From the NCBI GenBank assembly GCA_010015675.1, contig ML976977.1, positions 1,563,836-1,627,835 on the forward strand: a stretch of 64,000 bases of DNA. Reading direction: 5' to 3'. Positions 47,061 to 57,264 of this stretch are shown in pieces. The position numbers and the translations under genes were made by a program. The DNA is from Byssothecium circinans (lineage: Eukaryota > Ascomycota > Dothideomycetes > Pleosporales > Massarinaceae). The notes beneath the pieces were generated by a model that was given only the letters and a program-made list of their open reading frames with translations, was not told where the DNA came from and did not search any database. Every line of letters starts with the position of its first letter. Within the stretch, counting starts at the first letter, position 1.

Positions 47061-48095
47061 ATGCTACTACCTCTCCTCATCTTTCAATTCTTCTTCTTAT
47101 TCATTACCTTTGTCTTTCTCATACTGTCGCTTCTCGTTGCTTTGACAGAAGGCGATGATTTCTGGAAGGAGGCTTTGGAAAGGGCAAAAGCCGACACAGA
47201 TAGACACGAGCAACGCTACGAAGGAAATGCATCCGCAGGCCGTAAAATACCCAACGCAGATACAGAAACGGACACGCAGGAGAAGGAGCGATTGGAGCAG
47301 GAAGACGACTCCGACTCCGACGTCGACTCAGTAGAGGAATACTGTGTCATCGGTGCTCTGACACCACCACCATGCGATACCGACAACAACCACAACGATG
47401 GCGAAAGTCCCATCTCGAATAAGCTCAGTCGAAAAGAAGGACTTCAGGAACGAAACACGCCAGCCACGCCTCCCCACCACGTCCAACCCCACAAACCACC
47501 CAAAAACTGGTTCCACAAGCGCCGCTGGTCCCTCTGCCTAAGCGTCATCTACATCTGTGCAATCACCGCGGGGATCAAGTTCCTCGTCTCTCTCGATACG
47601 ACTCCGCCTTCTACTACTACCCGGACTACTTTAGGGGACCTCGACGCTAGTATTTCATCTATGCTGAAAAACAACGACGGGTATCGGTGCGGCAGCCCAT
47701 TTCCTGGCCCGTGGGCGAAAAGGGCGACCGTGACGATTCATACGACGACGACGCCGTGTACAATGCGTCCTACGGTTACGGTTACGGTTACGGTTACGGT
47801 GACTATCTCAGCCACGGTTACGGCGAAAGCTACAGAGCCAGTTACACACAGTATCGAAACACCTACACCACTGACGACGACGGCAGGATCAAGGACGAAG
47901 GGTAGCCAGGAAGAGGAAGAGGGGGAAAGAAGAACAGGTACGATGGCGGCAGTTCACTCAGGTCCGGGAACTCTTGCTGGCGAAAAGGCGGAAAGCTGCC
48001 TTACTAAATCCGTTTACGGCACTTCTTATGTTAAAGATGGTTGGTATTATTACAGCTGGTGGGAGATGTGCGACGATGATTCTGGACGTTCGTGA
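47061..48095 (+). CDS. Two-span membrane protein with Thr-rich region (344 aa)
   Basis: A single open frame. Residues 5-28 (LLIFQFFFLFITFVFLILSL) and about 155-177 (LCLSVIYICAITAGIKFLV) are hydrophobic, separated by an acidic, Asp/Ser-rich loop (EQEDDSDSDVDSVEEY). The last third is Thr-rich with a TVTVTVTVTVTI run encoded by an ACGGTT/TACGGT hexanucleotide microsatellite, and ends in an aromatic motif (SYVKDGWYYYSWWEMC). No family recognised. The 3' part of this gene (47904-48108) has a mutated copy 5.9 kb downstream. An overlapping frame at 47687-47905 (GYGYGYGYG) is taken as a shadow of the microsatellite. Confidence 0.7.
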   Translation: MLLPLLIFQFFFLFITFVFLILSLLVALTEGDDFWKEALERAKADTDRHEQRYEGNASAGRKIPNADTETDTQEKERLEQEDDSDSDVDSVEEYCVIGALTPPPCDTDNNHNDGESPISNKLSRKEGLQERNTPATPPHHVQPHKPPKNWFHKRRWSLCLSVIYICAITAGIKFLVSLDTTPPSTTTRTTLGDLDASISSMLKNNDGYRCGSPFPGPWAKRATVTIHTTTTPCTMRPTVTVTVTVTVTISATVTAKATEPVTHSIETPTPLTTTAGSRTKGSQEEEEGERRTGTMAAVHSGPGTLAGEKAESCLTKSVYGTSYVKDGWYYYSWWEMCDDDSGRS

Positions 48096-48239
48096 AGGCT
48101 TTTTGGCGCTCGTGAGAATGGAAACCCGTAGCACAAAGCCATTTCTGATAAACTTGCTGTATATGGTCCATTTGATAAGTACAGTTGTCGAGGGCCAGAA
48201 GTCTCGTCTCGTCATCCTGAAAGGATTGCTACGGTTCAG

Positions 48240-49036
48240 GATGCTTGGTTCTCGATCAGGAGGGCCGTCTAAAAAGTACTCGTTGGCTAGAAGCTATGAG
48301 CAATCCCACGTGATGTGGTTAGCGAAGTAGATCGATCATGGGCTCAACAATCGTTCCTGGAGAACCCAGCCACGTTTCCTTAGCTCCGTTGAGTTGATAT
48401 TGAGCACGGTCCGGTCGAAAGCTCGACAGCGCGATATAACATCTTCCCTTTGGAACTTCAGAGGAACCCTTGATACATGTGGAAGCTGGCTTTCCATAAA
48501 CAGCCCTGGATGTCCCTCTGCTGCCGCCACAGCCCCGAGATTGCATATGGCTTTTCCGTATATGTTTCCCATGATGGCGACCTTCCTGGTCAACATCGCA
48601 TGGATCGTCGTGCACGATGCAGAGTGCGTCGATCCAGAAATATCGAATGCTAGTCTTTTCGTAATCTCGATGGCATCTTTGAAGACCTAGGGTGTGGAAC
48701 TCCCCAGTTATAGCTCGTCTCATGTCATCAATGTTCACGAGTAGTAGTTTCGGCATCATTTCGTCGCGCCATCTATGGCTGGCGGTCGCATACTGGATAT
48801 TTGAGAGTTTTGTAAGTGCATGGTTTAGTATTAGACGCGGCCTGGAGGGTTGCCGTAAATCAATCAGCCTACTTGGTACTAGAAATTCAGACCTGGGAAT
48901 CGAATGTCGAATGCATCTTTTGTGATAACGTTGACATAGCGCGAGCCAGCGATCCACCACGCGCAAACGTGCAGCATTTCGCGTGCTTCCAGGTTGTACC
49001 AGGAAAAGGTAACAGGCGCATATGAGTGGGGGCAAA
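48240..49036 (-). pseudogene. Heterokaryon-incompatibility (HET) domain pseudogene
   Basis: From 49036 the frame reads as a HET protein: WLALCQRYHKRC, SRLIDL, then YATASHRW and IRYFWIDALCIVHDD, the core HET motifs. Around 48590 the family-like reading moves to another frame (IYGKAICNLGAVAAAEG, RGWVLQERLLSP). It then meets TGA where Arg is expected and TAG shortly after (SIYFANHITWDCS, stop, LLANEYF). The same motifs occur in order in the intact HET gene at 59899-62310. One frameshift and two or more stops make it non-functional. HET proteins trigger cell death on contact with unlike strains; this copy is a relic of that turnover. Confidence 0.85.
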
Positions 49037-51590
49037 AAAGACCGTGTAGAATTTTGATCTGCTTCCCTTCTGTGACAGTATGAAGCAGACCAAACAATTC
49101 AATGATCCTCTTGTGATCTGATTTTAAGTGAACCACAAGATAGATGCCTACGGGTGACAGGTCTCTATCAGAAATAGGGCCGGCCGTTGCGGAAGCACAG
49201 AGAAGCCGAATCTCAAGCTTCCGGCCACAAAATGGTTCGTTATCAGGGCCTGCGCGAGAAATGGCTTCCCACCAAGTCGTACATATGGGACATCCTTGCG
49301 AGGCTAATTCGAGATCGTATCGAGCTCCAATGTTTGATACGTGTCTTTTCGTATTGTTTTTTTGGCCGAATCAGTATGTTCTGAGAAGAAGTGCATAGTT
49401 GACTTCGTCTTCGCCTCAGAAGGTGGCTTCCAAATAAATGTTTCGGCAATAGTAGATCTGAAAAAAGGTAGGAGAGACACTGACCAAGGCGAATGTTCGA
49501 AATGGTAGCCATATTTGGCCTAGTTCGATGAGCGAAGACTCCCTTGCGTTGAGTGCTTGCTTGATTATAATTAGTAACTTCCAAGCCCTTCAAGCTACTG
49601 CCTAGCTAGATCGAGCGGAAACTGATGTGTTAGTGTTGTACGACCTCGATGCTGTCATTTTAGTAGGGCCTTCATTCGGTTCGGAAACCCGTTGACGGGC
49701 TCTCAACAGAGCCGTCTAGAACAACAAGCGTCAGTTCAGGTGACGCAACTGTGCCACACAGAGACATGGTCGCGTTTTGAGGTTATCATGATCGTACACC
49801 TCGCGGAACGATATTAGCAAAAGACTCGTTAGAAGCAATAATAATGGAATGACCCATGCGGTCAAACTGGCCTCAGCTCACTAACGGGCAAATCCAATGC
49901 ATCTCCTCAACCCCACTCCGGTGCGTCGAGTTCACGTACGGCCTCGGGAGCAGCAGTATGCATAAACACGTGAAAATAGCTTTTCTTTTTACTGCCGCTG
50001 CGTTGACGTTAGCATAAGTACTAGCCGCTGGATGGTGGCGTGAAGCTCACCCGTAGTTCATCTAAGCACCGTTGATACATCGGAAATTCGGTAGGGCTTT
50101 CGCCATACCGAGGTGCGTCGTGTGCATCAACAGCATCTGGTATTCATCGGAGTTGAAATGGCATGGGGTGGCATGGACGTATAATTTTAGCATGACTAAG
50201 CGAGCTTCATGCAGGGGCGGGGTTGTCACATGCTATCAGATGCTTATCACGCCTTTCATCGCTCAACAACATGCGAGCGCTAACAATGTCGATACCTTGT
50301 CACCTTGTCTGCTTGCGCACCGATACCCGCTATGAAAGCTTTCTCGCTCCTCGAAGCGACGTCGACGTCGTTTTGCCGACGTGATAGGGCGGCAGCAAGT
50401 CAACCAATAATGGCTGACGGAGAAGCACGCCATATAGGAGACGCAGAACCCCTCATTGTTGATCTATCTGGCGCCACCTACACTATCCACCGCGATAGCA
50501 ACCCGACATGGGAGCGGTTGGCTGAGGCCGGGCCGGCATTCTAGATGCTGGTTGCGATACGAATCAATCAACCTTCTTTTCACAGCCCCTGCCCTATGCA
50601 CAGCGTATCTGTATACCTCCAAGCGAGACCGAAGTCTTCCGCCATGTCTTCTTCCCTGGAACGATACCCTCTCACAAACATAATGCCATCTCAACATCAC
50701 TCATGTTGCGGCAGGTATGTGTTCTGGGTAAGATACAGCAGCTTCAAGCTCTAGTAGCCACGACTCTTCTCCGCTATGCACTTCAGACAGACTGATGCTC
50801 GCGAGCTGCACGCCATGAGCGCAGACTGCGCCAGCAGACGTCACATCAGGAGCTCCACCATGCCAATAACCTTAGTGTCAAGAGGCGCCCCAGCGTCCGC
50901 GGATGTAGGAATAACTAGGCCTATTGATCCAGCGAGCAAAGCAGAGAACGAACCGGGGCCACGCATCCTGCCCACGCTGTTCTGGCGAGGCTTTCGCATT
51001 GCCTTTATCTTGCGAGTGGAGTGAGTAAAGGAGTGGCCCAAGCTTCTTTCACATGTCTTTGGCAGCTTTCAACAGCTGCAGCATCCATTTCGAAGCCAGT
51101 GGGAAGTCAGCGCAATCTATATTTCCACCCATTCAAACTCTATTCTGGCCTGCGCGATAACTACATATCACGCTCCTGTGCTTTTCTCACCACTTTCACC
51201 TACTCGCCTTCAAAACGTCTTTCCAAACTCGCGAGCAGCAGAAACCCCCTCTCAGACGTTTCAAACAGGTACGTCAGACCCAATCGCGTAATCCTTGACA
51301 CCGCACGCACCCGTTCCTTTCACATGCAATCTGAACGTTTCTCCCGTGCCCGCCGCTTTCAGCAGCCAGCAGGCGCAAGCCGCACAAGTTCGTCATATAA
51401 GGGTCTGTTGGGAAGCAAGCCCTGTGCGATCGGCGGCGTCTGTCACTTTTCCACCTTCTCAACATTCAGACCTTGCATTCAACGTTTCCTTCTGCCGAAG
51501 TCCCACACACAACGCTACTTGCAATTGAGCGTCTACTATCGTAGTGATATCGACTGACCTCCATAACCTCCATATAAGATTCATTTGGAG
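49037..51590. other. Intergenic region, no supported gene
   Basis: Possible eroded upstream sequence of the HET pseudogene continues to about 49140 in another frame. Several short plus frames (50072-50335, 50305-50544, 50456-50683, 51021-51557) carry no recognisable domain. The last part is the promoter and leader of the CAP20-like gene. Confidence 0.5.
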
Positions 51591-52358
51591 ATGCCTCACG
51601 CAGAAAAGGATTCGGCTCCGACTACCAACGGCGATATGAGCAACAACAGCACTCCTCTCACCAATGGTGAGAAGGCGCACTCGAAGGTCTTGTCGGTATG
51701 TTCAATTTCCCCCCTCAGTCAATTGATCCAATTCCCTACTATCCGTATTTTCCGCGTGCAACATCACATTCCAGAGCCCGTGGCAAGGAATGCACCTCAC
51801 GGATAGACGGCAACTCCAATTCACCTTCTACACCTCTACCACTTGACGCCAAACTGACCCCGCCAGCATCTCTCAACCTACCCCGTCCTAAACGACACCT
51901 ACAGCGCCTACAAATCGCACCCCTACGGCCAAAAGACGCTCTCCCTCGCCCACCAAACCTACGCCCGCTTCATCGCCCCTCTGCACCCCTACCTCCAAAC
52001 GCCCTACTCGTACCTCTCACCCTACCTCAGCCGCGCCGACGAGCTCGGCGACAACGGCCTCAGCAAAGTCGACACGCGCTTCCCCATCGTCAAGGAAGAC
52101 ACCAGCAAGCTCAAGGAGACGGTGCGGGGATACGTCGGCGTGCCGCTGCAGCTCGTGGGCCAGGGAAAGGAGTACGTGTTGGGTACCTGGAACGACGAGT
52201 ACAACAAGACGAGAGGCCAGAATGGCGTCGTCAAGAGCGTCAAGGCTTTGGTCAGCACGGAATTGAAGATCGGCATTGACGGCTATCATCTGGCATTGGA
52301 GTACCTGCAGAGGGGCAAGAAGGAGGGTTCGAAGAAGGTTGACCAGGTGAAGCAGTAA
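51591..52358 (+). CDS. cap20: CAP20/perilipin-like lipid-droplet protein (198 aa)
   Basis: Exon 1 (51591-51695) and exon 2 (51867-52358) join at TCG/GTATGT...CCAG/CATCTC. The product contains TNGEKAHSKVLSHLSTYPVL, the PYGQKTLSL segment, YLSPYLSRADELGDNGLSKV and RFPIVKEDT, the signature of fungal CAP20 proteins. These are the perilipin homologues first described in Colletotrichum. They coat lipid droplets and affect lipid mobilisation and turgor in appressoria. The length is slightly above the usual 180-190 residues because of an extra Ser/Asn-rich N terminus. The ATG at 51591 is preferred; the frame upstream offers only TTG. The intron position soon after KVLS separates the N-terminal motif. 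Confidence 0.9.
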
Positions 52359-53220
52359 ATGACGATCCGGATGTGTTGCGATGGCGGCTTGCTGCTGTAT
52401 ATGCATAGGATGCGAGTGGGTGGCTTTTGGCGCAACTGGGTCTCGTGCGGCGGGTAATCGGTATATGTACTTTCGTATTGTTTAGATACCTTCTGTCGTC
52501 GGGGTGGCTTGACGCTTGGCTCGACTTCGTCTGGGAGCCATTCGCTTCGGACTTTAGGGTTAGATCCGGATAACGATAATTGAGGAAACTGTTGACAGAA
52601 GAAGAAGCTTCGATATCCAACTAAAGGCTAAAGACTCAATATTAGCCATAGGGGCTTCAGCGCGTGACAAGGTACTAAAAATGTTTATGTACAAGTATAA
52701 TTGATTTGGTAACCAGAGGAGAGCGAGCGCTCAGAGACTACACAGGTGCGTAAGTAGAGAGTGGAGAATCCAGATGCTGATCCCTATCCAGTGTATCCCC
52801 CCCATCGGTATCCTACTATAGCGTTATATCAGCAATATCCTAGGTTTTTCGAGTGTTGCTAGCATTTTTTCTTTACTTACTTCGAGCCTTGGGGAGCCAG
52901 CATTCCAGTGTCTGTCCCAAACACCTAGGTTTGAGCTGCCATTGGGGCACATAATTTACGCCCCTTGTGCGCACGGTCAGGGTTTGAGCACTTTCGAGAC
53001 GTTCCGTCAATATGATTTTCCAACCCTGACTCATGGCAGATGCAGCACTTCCGCTTGCAAGCTGGCTTTGAAGGACGTTCGGCTTTGGAGGTAGGCGTGA
53101 CGAGGGCTATTTGGTGGCGAAAGGAGGGACGTTGTCGGAGGTTGCTTGCGATAGAGAAAATTTGCAGTTCGGTATTCGTAATATTTAGAGAAGGCGTATT
53201 CCGAGAAGAGGAAGTGAGGA
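52359..53220. other. Intergenic region
   Basis: This is the 3' flank of the CAP20-like gene, then non-coding sequence leading to the satellite arrays. No gene or RNA was recognised. Confidence 0.5.
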
Positions 53221-53250
53221 TGCAGTAGCATGCAGTAGCATGCAGTAGTA
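53221..53250. repeat. 10-bp tandem repeat (TGCAGTAGCA, three units)
   Basis: Three contiguous units, the last with one change. The block borders the larger 17-bp array. Confidence 0.85.
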
Positions 53251-53262
53251 TGTTATACTAGA

Positions 53263-53520
53263 CACTGAGTCTTCCCAGTCACTGAGTCTTCGCAGTCACT
53301 GAGTCTTCGCAGTCACTGAGTCTTCGCAGTCACTGAGTCTTCNNNNNNNNNNNNNNNNNNNNNNNNNNNNNNCAGTCACTGAGTCTTCGCAGTCACTGAG
53401 TCTTCGCAGTCACTGAGTCTTCGCAGTCACTGAGTCTTCCCAGTCACTGAGTCTTCCCACTGGGTCTTCACACTTGGTCTTCACACTGGGTCTTCACGCT
53501 GAGTCTTCGCGGTCACTCCT
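53263..53520. repeat. 17-bp tandem array (CAGTCACTGAGTCTTCG) with assembly gap
   Basis: Five near-identical units precede and five follow a 30-N gap (53343-53372). The array then decays into shorter variants such as CACTGGGTCTTCACA up to about 53520. The flanks match the repeat phase on both sides, so the true copy number is unknown and probably larger. Unit-to-unit identity is almost complete in the core, unlike the old array at 28.7-31 kb, so it is recent. Confidence 0.95.
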
Positions 53521-53803
53521 GCAGTGACTCCTTGCGGTAACTCTTGCAGTGACTTTGACAGTCTCTCGAGTGCAACTTTTTATTGAATTAAGCGTTTTAG
53601 GTTACATTATTTTTATTCTACCTAAAAATCTTCTAGTTTCCTGCGTTTATCGTTGAAACCAAAGAAGCCGCGTGATTACGTCTCCAACCTCCCCATTATT
53701 TTGCTAAGTTACGGTCCTAACCACCTCGGATCATGAGGATCGTGAGCTAGATAGATAGAGACTGCCAGAATCCCTTGACTCTATGGACAAACCTCTCTTT
53801 TCC

Positions 53804-54010
53804 AGCCAGGAAGAGGAAGAGGAGGAAAGAAGAACGGATACGACGACGGCAGCCCACTTAGGTCCAGGAACTCTTGCTAACGAAAAGGCGGAAAGTAGCC
53901 TTACTAAATCTATTTACGGTACTTTTTATATTAAAGACAGTTGGTATTATTACACCTAGTGGGAGATGTGCGACGATGATTCTCCACGTTCGTGAAGACT
54001 TGTTGGCGCT
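53804..54010 (+). pseudogene. Mutated duplicate of the 3' end of the two-span membrane protein gene
   Basis: About 205 bp align without any gap to 47904-48110 (constant offset of 5900). Differences are mostly C-to-T or G-to-A in this copy (for example GCTGGCG to GCTAACG, CCGTT to CTATT, GGCACTTC to GGTACTTT), with a few other changes. A TAG replaces a Trp codon in the inherited frame. Similarity stops at GGCGCTC, where the next fragment begins. Confidence 0.9.
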
Positions 54011-54183
54011 CCCCACCAACCCTTCCCAAACCCCTCAAGAAGAAGAAAAGGAGATATAAAGAACTTACAATATCAACTAAAACCAGCCCTAAGATCTCAG
54101 CCCCCTCAGCACTACTCACAGCAAGCCTCTGCGTAACCCTCGCTCCGCGATCATACCAGCCCCGTAGTCCCTGTTCGAGGCAT
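54009..54183 (-). pseudogene. Rearranged fragments of the neighbouring alpha/beta hydrolase gene
   Basis: 54009-54157 matches, on the minus strand, the end of exon 2 and start of intron 2 of the hydrolase gene (57734-57866), including ATGATCGCGGAGCGAGGGTT and the splice donor. Directly adjacent, 54156-54183 matches exon 4 sequence (58286-58313; 23 of 28 bases), but in the opposite order to the gene. The copy has an insertion of about 15 bp and several C/T changes. It cannot encode a hydrolase. Confidence 0.8.
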
Positions 54184-54507
54184 TTAAAGTTGTATCCACC
54201 ATCGAACCCTCTTCTCCAATCGTTGATGTGGACGTTTTCACTTTCGAACTATCGCATGTTAGCATCACGCCGAGCGTTGTCTCACAAACTAATATTCCCA
54301 CAGAAAAAATAATGGTGTGATCGTGACTCGTTCCAGGAATCGGTCCAGAAGCCTAATTTTTGTTCTGATTATCGAAGTACATGCCCGGAAAACAGGCTAC
54401 CGTGAGTCCTGTCCGCCAAGTGAAAACCACCGACATGCCCATGCAGGACCACCACGCTTGTTGTCAAACCGTGACCCTCTACGCCCTGCCGTTGACCCAA
54501 GGAAAGC
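54184..54507. other. Spacer between the mosaic and RPL27
   Basis: Contains the 3' flank of RPL27. No further match to local genes was recognised. Confidence 0.5.
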
Positions 54508-55183
54508 TTAGAACTGTAACGGGGTGAAGAACCACCTGTTCTTGCCCGACTGGTATCGCTCCTCGAACGCCTTCTTGACCTGCTTCTTCGCATCCTCCCG
54601 CTGGGAAACCTCCTTGAATGTGTCGGCGGAAACGACGCCCTTGAGGGTCTCGAGCTCGAGCGTGTATCGGGTGGGCATCAGGTGGGTGTCTGCCACAGTT
54701 AGTCTCTTCCCGTGATTGCCATTGTCCTAAACTTTTTTTGACGTACAGTTGATCTGCTTGACGAAAGGCTTGACCTTGCTCTTCTTGTCCTGCTTCTTTT
54801 TCGACATGCGGCGCGTCACTTTGGATGGGTAGCGCTCGATGCCGGCGACGAGGGCGTGCGGGAAGGGGTGCGACTTGGTGCCGTTGTCGAGGGGCGAAAT
54901 GATCACGCACTTCTTGCCCGCATAGCGGCCCCGGGTGATGATCTGGGATACTGTGAGTTCGTGCGAAGGGTCAACTCGATCGATGTAAAACGTACTACAA
55001 CGCGTCCGACCTTGAGGCTGTAGAAAACATGTTAGCCGCCATTCATGGAAAATTGACGATATCAAGAGGTAGCGATTGGGGCATGACAGCACTTGGCTAG
55101 GTGAAAGTCCAGTAGGTCTCCATGCCCCAATCGCATGCCTCCAGTGTATCGTGAAAGAACTGGCGATATACGTACAACTTCAT
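54508..55183 (-). CDS. rpl27: 60S ribosomal protein L27 (eL27)
   Basis: Four exons: 55183-55176 (8 nt), 55017-54996 (22 nt), 54942-54747 and 54689-54508, giving 135 residues. The product starts [20 protein letters not shown] and continues [37 protein letters not shown], and ends [11 protein letters not shown], matching eL27 from end to end (yeast 136 residues). It binds rRNA in the large ribosomal subunit. The first two exons are tiny and were placed by joining ATG AAG TT to C CTC AAG and ending at GTA before GTACGT. For exon 3 the acceptor CCCAG/ATCATC is preferred over the CACAG 8 nt before it. It is head to head with SOF1. Confidence 0.97.
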
Positions 55184-55407
55184 TTTTGCTGTTCGTCGGG
55201 CGGGTGTGTATGGGTCGTCGTGGTTGTTGATGAGGTTCGCGATCCAAAATGCTCGGTTCGTTCGTGCGCGGTGTCGGCTCGCTAAAACCTTTTCGCCGAG
55301 CCCCGCTAAAAGCTGCAGTCTTGGCAAAGATTTTCTGAAGAGAATCCCGCCTTTCTGATATCAGCGATTCGATCTTCCGCAAACATCTGGAGTTGTCGTT
55401 GTCAACC
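55184..55407. promoter_or_regulatory. Compact bidirectional promoter of RPL27 and SOF1
   Basis: Only 224 bp separate the two start codons. Both genes serve ribosome production, so joint control is plausible. No specific factor site is claimed. Confidence 0.7.
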
Positions 55408-56793
55408 ATGAAGATAAAAGCGCTGTCGCGGTCAGGCGCCTCAGCACAGGCTCCGGGATCCAACGTAGCCAAGCTCACCCGCAATCTCGACCCTAAACAA
55501 CATCCGTTCGAACGCGCCCGGGAATACACGAGAGCACTCAATGCCACCAAGCTCGAGCGCATGTTTGCGCAGCCCTTCCTAGGAGACTTCCAGCCTGGAC
55601 ATGTCGATGGCGTGTACAGCTTCGCCAAAGACCCTGAGAACCTCGATCATTTTGCTTCAGGAAGTGGCGATGGAATAGTCAAAGTATGGAACATGGCATC
55701 ACGGGAAGAGAAGTGGCAGAGCCAGGCACACCAAAACATAGTCAAGGGGATGTGTTGGACAAAAGAACGCAAGCTGCTCACTTGCGGGAGCGACCAGAAG
55801 ATACAGCTGTTCGAACCATATACAACACCCTCGAGGAGTCCACCTACGGGGACATGGCATGGCGGCGCATTCACATCCGTCGCACACCACCGAAATCTCC
55901 CCACATTCGCGGCGGCGTCAGATAAGGTCTCAATATATGACATATCGAGGATATCAGGAGCACCTGTTCAGACTCTCCAGTGGCCCTCTGCCATCGATAC
56001 CATTAATGCGCTCGCTTGGAATCAATCGGAAACGTCCATCATCGCCTCAACAGCGTCCGATCGTGCTATCATTCTTTACGATTTACGGACGAACTCGCCC
56101 TTGACGCGAACAGTTCTTCATCTCGCTTCCAACTCTATCGCGTGGAATCCTATGGAGCCATTTAATTTCGCAGTGGGTAATGAAGATCACAACGTCTATG
56201 CGTAGGTTTCTCCAAACATTGTTTAAGGTTGCAAGCTAATCACCTGTAGATTCGACATGCGAAATATGAAGCGCGCTTTGAACGTCTACAAGGGCCATGT
56301 TGCAGCCGTCATGAGCGTCGAGTTCAGTCCCACTGGTGAAAAGCTCGTCTCTGGCTCCTACGACCGATCGGTCCGTTTATGGGATCGCCAAAAAGGTCAC
56401 TCCGAAGACATCTACCACACCAAGCGAATGCAGAGGGTCTTCTCCGTCGCCTGGTCCTTGGACAACAACTACGTCCTCAGTGGCAGCGACGACGGCAACG
56501 TCCGCCTGTGGCGAGCGAAGGCATCCGCTCGGCAAGGAATCAAATCCGCTGCACTCCGACAGAAGCTGCAGTACGACGATGCGCTGAAGGAGCGGTACAA
56601 GCATATGCCTGAAGTCAAGCGCATTGCTAGACACCGACATGTGCCCAAGCAGGTGAAGAAGGCGGGTGAGATCAAGAATGAGGAGCTTAAGTCGATCAAG
56701 AGAAAAGAGGAGAACGAGCGAAGGCATTCGAAGAAGGGTAGAGTAAGGCGGCAGGCGGAGCGTGAGAAGATGATTTTGGCGAGGGAGCAGTGA
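55408..56793 (+). CDS. sof1: Sof1/DCAF13, SSU processome WD40 protein (445 aa)
   Basis: Exons 55408-56201 and 56250-56793 join at GC/GTAGGT...TGTAG/ATTCGAC. The N terminus MKIKALSRS, NLDPKQHPFERAREYTRALN is the conserved Sof1 opening. WD repeats follow (FASGSGDGIVKVWNM, LLTCGSDQKIQLF, LVSGSYDRSVRLWD, VLSGSDDGNVRLWRAKAS). The C-terminal Sof1 domain includes RYKHMPEVKRIARHRHVPK and a basic Lys/Arg/Glu tail. Sof1 is an essential U3 snoRNP-associated factor for 18S rRNA processing in the nucleolus. The ATG at 55408 is chosen; the frame extends upstream only with non-ATG codons. Length equals animal DCAF13. Confidence 0.97.
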
Positions 56794-57264
56794 TGGTTGT
56801 GGATACGACTTCTGTTTTTTACATGCATAGCGATGGCGTTTTTGTATTTTGGAAACGGCACTTGGCGGATCAGGTAGGAAAAGTAGGTATCAAAAGCAGC
56901 AAGCCCGCGGAATATACCCTTCTTTACTTCAAAATTTATGCTCGATGTACAGCACTATGGCACGGATTTGGAGACACTTGTTAGCACAAACACTTTGGAA
57001 AGAATATTCTGGGGTTTGACACATTGATGCTCGTCGCATCCATCAATGATCGACACCCGTTTCTCGGCTACTCCCCGCAACTAGATTGGTTCCAGCAAAC
57101 GTCATGCAGCGGCTTTCCCTTCCAAGTATCTACCGCACTAAATATAGTATCTGATTTCAAAGCTACTCACTTACAAGGCATAACCTACCACTGTACACGA
57201 TACAACCACACCAGAGAACAACTGCTTTTTTCACACCGAGGACAAGACCCAAAACCCAGCAAAA
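56794..57264. other. Intergenic region (SOF1 3' flank, hydrolase promoter)
   Basis: No coding signal or repeat was recognised. Confidence 0.5.

Noticed and set aside
47770..47805. TACGGT/ACGGTT hexamer run as a possible internal telomere-like repeat
   Set aside because: The unit is not TTAGGG, is only a few copies long and lies inside a coding Thr-Val repeat.
49037..51590. Several plus-strand frames of 75-178 codons
   Set aside because: None has a recognisable domain, credible splice structure or start context.
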